The notes beneath the pieces were generated by a model that was not told the DNA's origin, searched no databases, and saw only the letters and a list, made by a program, of their open reading frames with translations. Source: DATILI01 sp035476635 (lineage in GTDB: Bacteria; Pseudomonadota; Gammaproteobacteria; Burkholderiales; Burkholderiaceae_C). From it: 44,003 nt of DNA. Made by a program: the position numbers and the translations under genes. Location of the stretch: the NCBI GenBank assembly GCA_035476635.1, contig DATILI010000221.1, forward strand, positions 1-44,003, in the 5' to 3' direction. Shown here piece after piece: positions 1 to 7,826 of the stretch (position 1 is the stretch's first letter; each line of letters begins with the position of its first letter).

Positions 1-323
1 TCGGCCAGGCGCGCACGCACATGGCCCAGGTGCGCGTCCAGCGCGTCGCTGGCGCGGGCGCAGTCGGCTTTCTTGCGCAGGTCCAGGCCGAGCAAGGTGC
101 GGACTTCGTCCAGCGACATGTCCATCGCCCGGCACAGGCGGATGAAGCGCAGCTGGTGCACATCCGGATCGCTATAGAGGCGGTAGCTGTTTTCGCCCCG
201 CCCATGCGGCCTCAAAAGGCCTTCTTTTTCGTAGTAGCGGATGTTGGCCGCGGTGACGCCGCTGCGCTGCGCAGCCTCGCCGATACGGTAACCATTCAAA
301 AGCTGTGGGTTTGCGGCAGGCAT
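1..323 (-). CDS. MerR-family metal-responsive transcriptional regulator (partial, C-terminus beyond window)
   Basis: The 107 residues visible form the N-terminal part of a MerR regulator: a winged helix-turn-helix beginning with NGYRIGEAAQRSGVTAANIR, then the conserved YYEKEGLL and NSYRLY stretches. Cys88, followed by a helix with His98 and His101, sits where CadR/PbrR/ZntR place the metal-binding cysteine at the start of the dimerisation helix, so a divalent heavy metal (Zn, Cd or Pb) is the likely inducer (family knowledge). The ATG at 323 is the only good start. It is divergent from a cation exporter with a MerR-type promoter between them, so it probably activates that gene. The second metal-binding loop lies off the left edge, so the metal cannot be called. 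Confidence 0.9.
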   Translation of the reverse strand, partial: MPAANPQLLNGYRIGEAAQRSGVTAANIRYYEKEGLLRPHGRGENSYRLYSDPDVHQLRFIRLCRAMDMSLDEVRTLLGLDLRKKADCARASDALDAHLGHVRARLA

Positions 324-326
324 GGC

Positions 327-357
327 TTGACCTTAAAGTGACTCGAAGCTTTCCAAT
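327..357 (+). promoter_or_regulatory. MerR-type promoter/operator with stretched spacer
   Basis: A -35 box TTGACC (327-332) is separated by 19 nt from a weak -10 box TCCAAT (352-357). The over-long spacer is filled by an imperfect dyad, ACCTTAAAGT-G-ACTCGAAGCT (330-350, 7 of 10 arm positions symmetric). A 19-20 nt spacer holding a dyad is the hallmark of MerR-activated promoters, and it points at the cation exporter starting at 383. Confidence 0.6.
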
Positions 358-382
358 CATGCCATCAACCCGAGGAAACCTG

Positions 383-1030
383 ATGTCAGCCAGCTGCAAC
401 CACTCCCATTCACACGACCACGGCCCCGCCGGTGGCAAGGGCGACCCACGCTACCGCCGCGTTCTCTGGGCCGCACTGGCCATCAACGCAGCGATGTTCC
501 TGGTTGAGATCGCCGCGGGGTTTACGGCCGGTTCGGTGTCGCTGCTGGCCGATGCCATCGACTTCTTCGGCGACGCCGCCAATTACGCCGTGACGCTGGT
601 GGTGTTGTCCATGGGCCTGGTCTGGCGCGCGCGCGCCGCGCTGCTCAAGTCTTTCAGCATGCTGGCCTTCGGCGTGTTCGTCATCGGCAGAACCCTCTGG
701 GCGCTGGCACAGGGCACGCCACCGGAGGCGCTCACCATGGGCCTGGTCGGCACCCTCGCCCTGCTGGCCAATGTGGGCGTGGCCGCGATGCTCTACGCGT
801 TTCGCGAGGGCGACGCCAATATGCGCAGCGTCTGGCTTTGCACGCGCAACGACGCCATCGGCAACCTTGCCGTGATGGCCGCCGCGGTCGGGGTGTTCGG
901 CACCGGTGCGGCCTGGCCCGACCTGGCGGTGGCGGGCGTGATGGCGCTGCTGGCCATCACGGGCGGCTGGGCCGTGCTGCTTCAGGCGCGGCAGGAGCTG
1001 CGCCAACCGCAAGTGGAGCAACAGCCATGA
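383..1030 (+). CDS. Cation diffusion facilitator (CDF) family metal exporter, short form
   Basis: A 215-residue inner-membrane protein of the CDF superfamily, expected to export a divalent metal by proton antiport. It has a His-rich N-terminus (NHSHSHDH, residues 6-13) and about six hydrophobic segments. The start at 383 was chosen because GAGGAAA lies 5-11 nt upstream; an in-frame start at 305 would run through the MerR promoter. TM2 carries D60-xxx-D64, but the TM5 motif that is normally HxxxD reads D157-xxx-N161, and the protein stops after TM6, so the cytoplasmic metal-sensing domain is absent. Its stop overlaps the next start by 4 nt (ATGA), so the two are co-translated. Confidence 0.88.
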   Translation: MSASCNHSHSHDHGPAGGKGDPRYRRVLWAALAINAAMFLVEIAAGFTAGSVSLLADAIDFFGDAANYAVTLVVLSMGLVWRARAALLKSFSMLAFGVFVIGRTLWALAQGTPPEALTMGLVGTLALLANVGVAAMLYAFREGDANMRSVWLCTRNDAIGNLAVMAAAVGVFGTGAAWPDLAVAGVMALLAITGGWAVLLQARQELRQPQVEQQP

Positions 1031-1404
1031 ATGCACAGCAACCTCGCCGCGACGTGTTCGAGGCGCTGCTGCGCACGGCGCATTCGAACCCCGATGCGCC
1101 GCCGGCCTTGCGATGGAACTGGCTGGAAGCAGCGCACGTGGTCGGGCAGCCGGATTTTCGGCTGCACCTGCGCTCGCACCAGGCCATGCTGGGACTCGCG
1201 TGGCACACGCGCGATCTGCGCGAGGCCGCGGGCCAGGTCTTCAGGCTCGTGCTGGTGCCGCTGGGCCATCTGCTGAACCGCTTGCCCGCAGGCAATACCG
1301 GGCGCAGCCGCATCAGCGCATTCCGGCCCATGCCGGTACGCCCGGAGATCAGGCGCTTGATTGAAGTGGCGCGGGCTACAGCGAGCCCATCACCGAAGAC
1401 GTGA
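1027..1404 (+). CDS. DUF3703 domain-containing protein
   Basis: A 125-residue soluble protein matching my recollection of DUF3703: an N-terminal helical hairpin with WNWLEAAHVVGQPDFRLHL, then LAWHTRD, the block LPAGNTGRSRISAFRPMPVR and a short variable tail. The function of this domain is not known to me. It overlaps the cation exporter by 4 nt and lies in a MerR-controlled pair, so a role in metal handling is inferred from context. Its 3' end overlaps the convergent diguanylate cyclase gene by 29 nt. No signal peptide or membrane segment is visible. Confidence 0.8.
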   Translation: MNAQQPRRDVFEALLRTAHSNPDAPPALRWNWLEAAHVVGQPDFRLHLRSHQAMLGLAWHTRDLREAAGQVFRLVLVPLGHLLNRLPAGNTGRSRISAFRPMPVRPEIRRLIEVARATASPSPKT

Positions 1405-3532
1405 AATCCACACTGCCCTCAGGCTTGCGCCCTTCCGTCCACTGCAGCAAGGTGGCGGCCGGCATCGGCCGCGCGAAGAAAAACCCCTGCAGCTCGTCGC
1501 AGCCCATGGCCAGCAGGATCTCGCTTTGCCCCTGGGTCTCCACGCCTTCGGCCACCACGCGCAGGTCCAGGGCGTGCGACAAGCGGATCACCGCGTCGAC
1601 CACGGCCCGCGCGTCGGCGCTGGTCTCCAGGTCGTTGACGAAGCTGGCGTCGATCTTGAGCTGGCGCGCCGGCAACTGGCGCAGGTAGCTCAAGGAGGAA
1701 TAGCCGGTGCCGAAGTCGTCGATCGACAGGAACACGCCGATGCGCGCCAGACCTTCGAACGCGCGCTGCGTCGCCTTCATGTCCTCCATCGCCACCGACT
1801 CGGTGATCTCGCACAGCAGCTGCGCGGCATCGACCTTGTGGCGCAACAAGGCGCCTTCGATGCGGTCGACCAGGTCTTCCTCGCGCAATTGATGGACTGA
1901 AAGGTTGATCGCCACGCGCATGCGCACACCGGCATCGGCCCACGCCTCGATCTGCCGGCAGGCCTCGGCGATGACCCAGTTGCCCAGCTTGCCGATCAGC
2001 CCGAAGCGTTCGGCCAGTGGAATGAAGAGCCCGGGGCTGAGCATGCCGCGCTCCGGGTGGTTCCAGCGGATCAGCGCCTCCACGCCGTTGATGCGGCCGC
2101 GCTTGCCATCGATCTTGGGCTGGTAATACAGCTCCAGCTGGCCGCGTTCGATGGCATGGCGCAGGTCGTTCTGCAGGTTCAGCTGCTCCAGCGCGCCGGC
2201 GTCCATGTGCGACTCGAACAGCGCATAGGTACCGCCCCCGGCACGCTTGGCGGCGTACATGGCGGCATCGGCATTGGCCACCAGCTTGTCCTTCTGGCCG
2301 TGGTCCGGATAGACCACCACGCCGACCGAACACGAGATCTGTATCTGCTTGCCGGCGATTTCGAAAGGCTGTGACAGCGCCGCGACCAGCCGCCGCGCCA
2401 GCGTGACGCAATCGGCCGTGCTGCCCGCGTCTTCCATCAGCAGCAGGAATTCGTCGCCGCCCACGCGCGCCACGGTGTCGCTGTCGCGCGCTTCGCGCAG
2501 CAGCCGCGCGGCGGTCTCCTTGAGCACCACGTCGCCGGCGGCATGGCCGAATGAATCGTTGACTGGCTTGAAGCCGTCCAGGTCGATGAACATGACGGCG
2601 AGCTTTTCGGACTTGCGCCCCCCGATGCGCTCCTCGGCCCGCTCGCCGCGCGACAGCGCGTGCGCCAGCCGGTCTTCGAACAACAGCCGGTTCGGCAGAT
2701 TGGTCAACGGGTCGAGGAAAGCGCGCTTGCGCAATTCGTTGTTGGCCGACAGCAACTCCGCGTTGGCCATCTGCAGCGAGCTCGCCAGCCATTGCGCCTT
2801 GCCGCGCATGCGCGTGTCCAGGATGGACATCACCAGCGTGAGCACCAGGATGACGCCGCAGGCCAGCGCCACCATGCCGCCCAGGCCCTGGCCGCCTAGC
2901 GAATTGGCGCTGCGGCACACCGTGCCCTCGGGGAAATTCGCTGCGGCCATACCGGTGTAGTGCATGCCGGAGATCGCCGCGCCCATGACGACAGCCGCCA
3001 TGGCCTGATACAGCAGGCTGTGCCGGTCGTCCACGGCGCGCAACAGGAAAAAGATCGTCAAGGCCGCTGCCGAAGCCGCCACCGCAATGAAAACCGAGGC
3101 ACCCACCAGAGCCCAGTTCCAGACGATGCCCGGCAGCATGTCCAATGCCGCCATGCCGGTGTAGTGCATGGCGCAGATGCCGGCGCCCATGGCCACCGAA
3201 CCGAATGCGATGCGCCAGGGGGTGATGGCGCCGCTGGCCAGGCCGAGGGCGATTGCGGAAACCACGACCGCCGCCACCCATGACAGGAAGGTCAGCAGCT
3301 CGGTATAGCCCAGCGCCAGGGGCAGCGAGAAAGCCAGCATGCCGACGAAATGCATGGACCAGATGCCGGTTCCCATCACCAGCGAACCGCCGATCCACCA
3401 GCCCAAGGCCACGCCGCGCTCCGGCGTGCGGACCCGGCGCGCCAGGTCAAGTGTCACGTAGGAGGCCAGGCATGCGATCACGATCGATGCCAGTACGCCC
3501 CAGACGTCGTACTGCGGTGTCAGATAGGACAT
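1376..3532 (-). CDS. MHYT-GGDEF-EAL bifunctional cyclic-di-GMP signalling protein
   Basis: A 718-residue membrane sensor that can in principle both make and break cyclic di-GMP. The N-terminal ~250 residues form a seven-helix MHYT sensor with three motif copies (SMHFVGM, AMHYTGM, GMHYTGM), thought to bind copper and sense a diatomic gas (family knowledge). The GGDEF domain has an intact GGDEF signature at 358-362 and a canonical RxxD inhibitory site (RDSD) five residues before it. The EAL domain has E485-A-L and the DDFGTGYSS loop, so both activities look catalytically competent. It is monocistronic and convergent with the DUF3703 gene. The ATG at 3532 opens directly into the first MHYT helix. 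Confidence 0.95.
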   Translation of the reverse strand: MSYLTPQYDVWGVLASIVIACLASYVTLDLARRVRTPERGVALGWWIGGSLVMGTGIWSMHFVGMLAFSLPLALGYTELLTFLSWVAAVVVSAIALGLASGAITPWRIAFGSVAMGAGICAMHYTGMAALDMLPGIVWNWALVGASVFIAVAASAAALTIFFLLRAVDDRHSLLYQAMAAVVMGAAISGMHYTGMAAANFPEGTVCRSANSLGGQGLGGMVALACGVILVLTLVMSILDTRMRGKAQWLASSLQMANAELLSANNELRKRAFLDPLTNLPNRLLFEDRLAHALSRGERAEERIGGRKSEKLAVMFIDLDGFKPVNDSFGHAAGDVVLKETAARLLREARDSDTVARVGGDEFLLLMEDAGSTADCVTLARRLVAALSQPFEIAGKQIQISCSVGVVVYPDHGQKDKLVANADAAMYAAKRAGGGTYALFESHMDAGALEQLNLQNDLRHAIERGQLELYYQPKIDGKRGRINGVEALIRWNHPERGMLSPGLFIPLAERFGLIGKLGNWVIAEACRQIEAWADAGVRMRVAINLSVHQLREEDLVDRIEGALLRHKVDAAQLLCEITESVAMEDMKATQRAFEGLARIGVFLSIDDFGTGYSSLSYLRQLPARQLKIDASFVNDLETSADARAVVDAVIRLSHALDLRVVAEGVETQGQSEILLAMGCDELQGFFFARPMPAATLLQWTEGRKPEGSVDFTSSVMGSL

Positions 3533-3604
3533 TCTGGAATTCTATCGATCTGCTGCATTTGTGGCTCGCGACCTCCTTTTAGAGGGGCGGATGCGGCATG
3601 GATA

Positions 3605-4651
3605 ATGAATTCCATGCCCCGCACCGCCTCCGCCAACCAAGCATCTGCCGCACTGCCACCGAGCCCGCAAGGCGCCATCACCGACGTTGGCGGCATCGAG
3701 GTCGGGCACTTCACCGACACGCGCCGCCCGACGGGCTGCACCGTGGTCATCACGCGCGCGGGCGCGGTCGCCGGCGTCGACGTGCGTGGCGCGGCACCGG
3801 GCACGCGCGAGACCGATCTGCTCTCGCCCACCAACCTGGTCGACCAGGTGCACGCCATCGTGCTGGCCGGCGGCAGCGCCTGGGGGCTGGATGCGGCCTC
3901 GGGCACCGTCGCCTGGCTGGAAGAGCGCGGCATCGGCTTCGACGTGCGCGTCGGCGTCCTGCCGATCGTGCCGGCCGCCGTACTGTTCGACCTGCTGGTG
4001 GGCGATGCCAAGATCCGCCCCGACGCGCAGGCCGGCTACCAGGCCTGCGAGGCCGCCTCCAGCGACCGTCCGGCCGAAGGCAATGTGGGGGCCGGCGCAG
4101 GCGCCGCGGTCGGCAAGATCTTCGGCATTGAGCGCGCAATGAAGGGCGGCATCGGCACCGCCTCGGTCACCGTCGCCGGCGTCACGGTGGGCGCCTTGAT
4201 CGCTTGCAACGCATTGGGCGACGTGGTCGACCCCGACACCGCCCAGGTGATCGCCGGCGCCCGCACCGCCGACGGCAATGCGCTGCTGGACAGCCGCCGC
4301 GCCCTCTTGCGCGGCGAGCCACCCAAGCCCTTGCTGGCGGGTACCAACACCACCATCGGCGTGATCGCCACCGACGCGCAGATCACCAAGGCACAGGCGA
4401 CCAAACTGGCGCAGATGGCGCACGACGGATTGGCGCGCAGCATCAACCCGGTGCACACCATGTCCGATGGCGACACACTGTTCGCACTGGGCACCGGGCG
4501 CGCGGGCACCTCGCCGGGCATGATGGTGCTGGGCACGATGGCCGCCGAGGCGACGGCGATGGCCGTGGTGCGCGCAGTGCGTGCGGCACGCGGCGTGACC
4601 ATCGGCGACCTGCACCTGCCCAGCGCCTCGGAGTTCCCACCGGCGCGCTAG
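3605..4651 (+). CDS. P1-family (DmpA/NylC-type) self-processing peptidase
   Basis: A 348-residue N-terminal-nucleophile hydrolase of the P1/S58 family, which includes DmpA aminopeptidases and the nylon-oligomer hydrolase NylC. N-terminal signatures are DVGGIEVGHFTD and ETDLLSPTNLVDQVHAIVLAGGS; the region after GTNTTIGVIATDA forms the small subunit. By analogy with NylC the chain should cleave itself between Asn248 and Thr249, leaving Thr249 as nucleophile (DmpA uses Ser). No signal peptide is seen, so it is cytoplasmic. The ATG at 3605 is taken, with 3614 an alternative. It is followed after 13 nt by a TAXI-type binding protein, so the two are probably co-transcribed. Substrate unknown: D-amino-acid, beta-peptide or cyclic amide. 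Confidence 0.9.
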   Translation: MNSMPRTASANQASAALPPSPQGAITDVGGIEVGHFTDTRRPTGCTVVITRAGAVAGVDVRGAAPGTRETDLLSPTNLVDQVHAIVLAGGSAWGLDAASGTVAWLEERGIGFDVRVGVLPIVPAAVLFDLLVGDAKIRPDAQAGYQACEAASSDRPAEGNVGAGAGAAVGKIFGIERAMKGGIGTASVTVAGVTVGALIACNALGDVVDPDTAQVIAGARTADGNALLDSRRALLRGEPPKPLLAGTNTTIGVIATDAQITKAQATKLAQMAHDGLARSINPVHTMSDGDTLFALGTGRAGTSPGMMVLGTMAAEATAMAVVRAVRAARGVTIGDLHLPSASEFPPAR

Positions 4652-4664
4652 GGGCCTTGCACAG

Positions 4665-5987
4665 ATGCCCAAGGCCTTCCGCCATACCCTGCTGTCGATC
4701 CGCGACCTGCTGGCATCGGCCGGGCCGTTCGCGCTGCTTGCGGTCGGCCTGCTGGCGCTGGCGTATTGGTGGCTCAACCCGAATCCGCCCAAGCGCGTGA
4801 CGCTGGCGACCGGGCCGGCCCAAAGCGCCTATGCCGAATTCGGCAAGCACTACGCCCAGGCGCTGGCCGCCAACGGCATCGAGGTCGTCCTGATCCCAAG
4901 CGAAGGCTCTTCGGCCAATCTGCAACTGCTGCGCGAGGGCAAGGCCGACCTCGGCTTCGTGCAGGGCGGCAGCGGCGACAGCGCAGCCAATGAAGACAGT
5001 GGCATCCAATCGCTGGGCAGCCTGTTCCTGGAGCCGGTCTGGCTGTTCTACCGCGAGACTTCGGCCCGAAAGGCCACGCCCTCGGCGGTGATCAGCGCAA
5101 TGACGCAGTTGCAAGGCATGCGCCTGAACGTGGGAACACCGGGCAGCGGCGTGCCGAACCTGATGGACAAGCTGCTTGAGGCCAACCGCGTGGAAAATAC
5201 CTCCATGCGCCTGTCGCAACTTGGCCAGACACCGGCCACCATGGCCTTTCTCGGCGGCGAGCTCGACGCCATCGTGTTCGCGTCGGCACCCGAATCGCTG
5301 ATGGTGCAGATGCTGCTGCAAACCCCCGGCGTCAAGCTCATGAATTTTGCGCAGAGCGAAGCCTATTCGCGCCGCCTGCCCTTCCTCACACCAGTGGTGC
5401 TGCCGCGCGGCGTGGTCGATCTCGCAGCCGACATGCCGCCGCGCGACGTGCGCCTGCTGGCCTCCACCACGGCCTTGCTGGCGCAGGGCAGCACCCACCC
5501 CGCACTGCTGCAGCTGTTTTCCGATGCTTCGCTCAGGCTGCACGGCGGTGCCGGCTGGTTCAACCGCGCGCATGAGTTCCCGAACACACGCACCAGCGAA
5601 TTCCCGATCGCGCGCGAGGCCGACCGCACCATGCGCAACGGCCCGCCCCTGCTGCAGCGCTACCTGCCGTTCTGGCTGGCCAATCTGGTCGAACGCATGT
5701 GGCTGGCGCTGGGCATCATCATCGCGGTGCTGCTGCCGCTGTCGCGCGTGGTGCCGCCGCTGTACGAATTCCGCATCCGCTCACGCGTCTTCCGCTGGTA
5801 TGCCCAGCTGCGGGAGATCGAAGGCCGCCTCGGCGACGAAGCCGGCGACGCAAAGACCCTGATGGGGGAACTCGATGCGCTCGAGTCGCGCGTGCAGAAA
5901 ATCATTGTGCCGTTGTCGCATGCCGATGAACTCTATGCACTGCGCAACCATATTCAACTGGTACGCAAGAAGGTTCTTCGGGCCTAG
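4665..5987 (+). CDS. TAXI-family TRAP-type solute-binding protein, membrane-anchored orphan
   Basis: A 440-residue protein. Residues ~17-37 form one N-terminal membrane helix; a periplasmic TAXI solute-binding domain begins at KRVTLATGPAQSAYAEFGKHYA and includes GIEVVLIPSEGSSANLQLL and ADLGFVQGG. A second helix (MWLALGIIIAVLLPLSRVV) near residue 345 is followed by a charged, coiled-coil-like tail of ~75 residues ending in the cytoplasm. Typical TAXI proteins are ~320-residue secreted proteins next to a TRAP permease; here no permease gene is nearby and the chain is longer at both ends. It follows the P1 peptidase by 13 nt. It could be a sensor or could dock on a permease encoded elsewhere. 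Confidence 0.85.
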   Translation: MPKAFRHTLLSIRDLLASAGPFALLAVGLLALAYWWLNPNPPKRVTLATGPAQSAYAEFGKHYAQALAANGIEVVLIPSEGSSANLQLLREGKADLGFVQGGSGDSAANEDSGIQSLGSLFLEPVWLFYRETSARKATPSAVISAMTQLQGMRLNVGTPGSGVPNLMDKLLEANRVENTSMRLSQLGQTPATMAFLGGELDAIVFASAPESLMVQMLLQTPGVKLMNFAQSEAYSRRLPFLTPVVLPRGVVDLAADMPPRDVRLLASTTALLAQGSTHPALLQLFSDASLRLHGGAGWFNRAHEFPNTRTSEFPIAREADRTMRNGPPLLQRYLPFWLANLVERMWLALGIIIAVLLPLSRVVPPLYEFRIRSRVFRWYAQLREIEGRLGDEAGDAKTLMGELDALESRVQKIIVPLSHADELYALRNHIQLVRKKVLRA

Positions 5988-6033
5988 TGCAAACTACCAT
6001 CCAGCCAGAATCACATTTCTCAGGAGCCTCACG

Positions 6034-6825
6034 ATGATCGTAGAACGCATCTGGACCGGCAATGCCTACCGCAACTTCAACTACCTCATCGCCTGCCCCG
6101 AGACCGGCGAGGCGCTGGCGATCGACCCGCTGGACCATGAGAAGACGCTGGCCACGGCCAAGGTCAAGGGCTGGCAGATCACGCAGATTCTCAACACCCA
6201 TGAGCACCACGACCACACTGGCGGCAACGCCGCCGTGGTCGCCGCCACGGGAGCCAGGCTGATCGCCCACCACAAGGCCGGCGCGCGCATTCCTGGCGTG
6301 GACCGCGGCGTGCAGGCCGGCGACGTGATCAAGGTTGGCAAGACGGTGGAGCTGGAATGCCTGGACACGCCCGGCCACACCATGTGCCACGTCTGCCTGC
6401 GCTCGCACACCGACCAGCCGGCGCTGTTTTCCGGCGATACGCTGTTCAATGCGGGGGCCGGCAATGTGCACAACGGCGGCAGTGTCGACGCGCTCTACAC
6501 CACCTTCGTCGACCAGCTGGCTCGCCTGCCCGAGAACACGCGGGTCTACCCGGGCCATGACTACATCGAGAACAACCTGAAGTTCACCCTGGCGCGCGAG
6601 CCCGGCAATGCCGCCGCCAAAGACCTGCTGCCGCGCGTGGAAGGCCACGACCCAGTGCAATCGCTGGTCACGACACTGGCGGAAGAAAAGCAGTTCAACA
6701 CCTTCTTCCGCCTGGCCAATGCCGACCTGATCGCCAAGCTGCGCGAGAGTTTTCCGGACCTGCCGCAGGCGCCGGACGCGAAGACGGTTTTCACCAAGCT
6801 GCGCGAGCTGCGCAACAAGTGGTGA
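6034..6825 (+). CDS. gloB: Hydroxyacylglutathione hydrolase (glyoxalase II)
   Basis: A 263-residue metallo-beta-lactamase-fold enzyme that hydrolyses S-D-lactoylglutathione to lactate and glutathione, completing methylglyoxal detoxification in the cytoplasm. The binuclear metal motif is T55-HEHHDH (H56, H58, D60, H61), with further ligands in DTPGHTMCH, SGDTLFN and PGHDY. The C-terminal glyoxalase II domain is present, with IENNLKFTLAREP and FNTFFR, which bind glutathione in characterised enzymes. CAGGA precedes the ATG at 6034. It lies 46 nt after the TAXI gene and ends at a dispersed palindrome shared with the convergent dioxygenase gene. Confidence 0.93.
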   Translation: MIVERIWTGNAYRNFNYLIACPETGEALAIDPLDHEKTLATAKVKGWQITQILNTHEHHDHTGGNAAVVAATGARLIAHHKAGARIPGVDRGVQAGDVIKVGKTVELECLDTPGHTMCHVCLRSHTDQPALFSGDTLFNAGAGNVHNGGSVDALYTTFVDQLARLPENTRVYPGHDYIENNLKFTLAREPGNAAAKDLLPRVEGHDPVQSLVTTLAEEKQFNTFFRLANADLIAKLRESFPDLPQAPDAKTVFTKLRELRNKW

Positions 6826-6842
6826 AGGAGGCGTTGCCGTGG

Positions 6843-6863
6843 ATTGCGGGTCAAGCCCGCAAT
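6843..6863. repeat. Dispersed palindromic element (REP-like) between convergent genes; possible terminator
   Basis: ATTGCGGG (6843-6850), a five-base loop TCAAG and CCCGCAAT (6856-6863) form a perfect 8-bp stem. The surrounding context TGG...GACGG matches a palindromic unit I recognise as common between genes in many Proteobacteria; this was not searched. It lies 18 nt after gloB and could stop transcription from both sides. The stop codon of the dioxygenase gene falls in the loop, and one arm encodes its last residues. Confidence 0.6.
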
Positions 6864-7744
6864 GACGGCGAGCGCCCGGCCATCACCACATTGACATAGT
6901 CCTCGCGCAGCACCTTGGTCGGGTGCGATGCGGTCACGTGGCCCATGAAGGGCGGCATGATCTCGTAGCCCAGCAGGGTCTGCACGCGCGGCGACATCCC
7001 GCGCACCAGTTCGGGGGGCGTTCCGAGATAGAAGTTTTCCTGGGTGCGCGCCCAGGGTTCGCAGTACTGGTTGGAAAAGGCCAGCCGCGGCGCCTGGCTG
7101 CGGTTGGCGCCGCCGCGGTGCATCAGCGTGCCGTGAAAGAAGATGCACGAACCGGCGGGCATCTCCACGGGAACCAGCTGATGCTCCAGTTCCGGCCGCA
7201 GCGGCGCATCGGCCGCGCGGCTGTTGTAGCTGCCGGCGACTTGCGCGTCGCTCCAGCGATGGCTGCCGGCGATGATCTCGGTGCCGCCGTTTTCGGCGGT
7301 GAACGCATCCACCGCCACGATGGTGCTGAAGCTGATCGATGGCCTGGGCCGCGGGATCGGGTAGAACGAATCGTCGTAATGCACCGGCTGCGCGGTTTCG
7401 CCGGGGTAGATGCAGATGGCCTGGCTGGCGGTGAGCAGGTAGCCCGGCATGAGCATCGCGTCCAGCAAGTCCACCACGCGCTGGTCTTCAGCGATGTCCT
7501 CGAAGACCTTGCCGCGCCCCACCAGGGTGTAGACGCGCTCGGTCTGGAAACCCTCGAAGTTGTTGCGGCCCGAATGGCTGCGCAGATGCGGCGCCAGGCC
7601 TTCCCGAACTTGGCGCAGGCGCTCTTGGCTGAGGAAGTCCGGAATGATCGTGTAGCCCTGCGCATCCAGCGCGGCCAGATGGTGCGCCACGTCCCATGCC
7701 GGGGACTTTTGTGTTGGGGGGGTCTCTGCCGTCGGCAGGGTCAT
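6851..7744 (-). CDS. Phytanoyl-CoA dioxygenase (PhyH) family protein
   Basis: A 297-residue Fe(II)/2-oxoglutarate-dependent oxygenase-like protein. The ATG at 7744 is chosen because GCGGAGAC lies just upstream; the frame extends further but without a better start. The double-stranded beta-helix carries the iron motif in PVHYDDSFYP (HxD) and the distal HRGGANRSQAPRLAFSN, whose His and Arg fit the third iron ligand and the 2-oxoglutarate anchor. PhyH-family members hydroxylate diverse small molecules, so the substrate cannot be named. The gene is monocistronic, preceded by a perfect 17-bp palindrome, and its C-terminus (SLRA) is encoded by a dispersed palindromic repeat. Confidence 0.88.
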   Translation of the reverse strand: MTLPTAETPPTQKSPAWDVAHHLAALDAQGYTIIPDFLSQERLRQVREGLAPHLRSHSGRNNFEGFQTERVYTLVGRGKVFEDIAEDQRVVDLLDAMLMPGYLLTASQAICIYPGETAQPVHYDDSFYPIPRPRPSISFSTIVAVDAFTAENGGTEIIAGSHRWSDAQVAGSYNSRAADAPLRPELEHQLVPVEMPAGSCIFFHGTLMHRGGANRSQAPRLAFSNQYCEPWARTQENFYLGTPPELVRGMSPRVQTLLGYEIMPPFMGHVTASHPTKVLREDYVNVVMAGRSPSLRA

Positions 7745-7761
7745 GGTGATGTCTCCGCTTG

Positions 7762-7778
7762 GATGTTGTTTCAACATC
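7762..7778. promoter_or_regulatory. Perfect 17-bp palindrome upstream of the PhyH-family gene
   Basis: GATGTTG-TTT-CAACATC is a perfect inverted repeat 17 nt before the dioxygenase start. It contains a T-N11-A core (T7764, A7776) of LysR type and could equally suit a LacI or GntR protein. No regulator gene is adjacent, so the cognate factor would be encoded elsewhere. The alternative is a small RNA hairpin near the ribosome-binding site. Confidence 0.45.
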
Positions 7779-7826
7779 ATCCCTTCAGAGCGGCGCATGA
7801 TCAAGCACCTGGGTGTCGCCTTTGTA

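Noticed and set aside
1419..3398. Long second minus-strand frame inside the MHYT-GGDEF-EAL gene
   Set aside because: Arg/His/Gly-rich shadow translation; the GGDEF/EAL frame explains the region fully.
3350..3604. Upstream extension of the P1 peptidase frame into the cyclic-di-GMP gene's 5' region
   Set aside because: The added residues are unlike any family N-terminus and overlap a divergent gene; a start at 3605 or 3614 fits.
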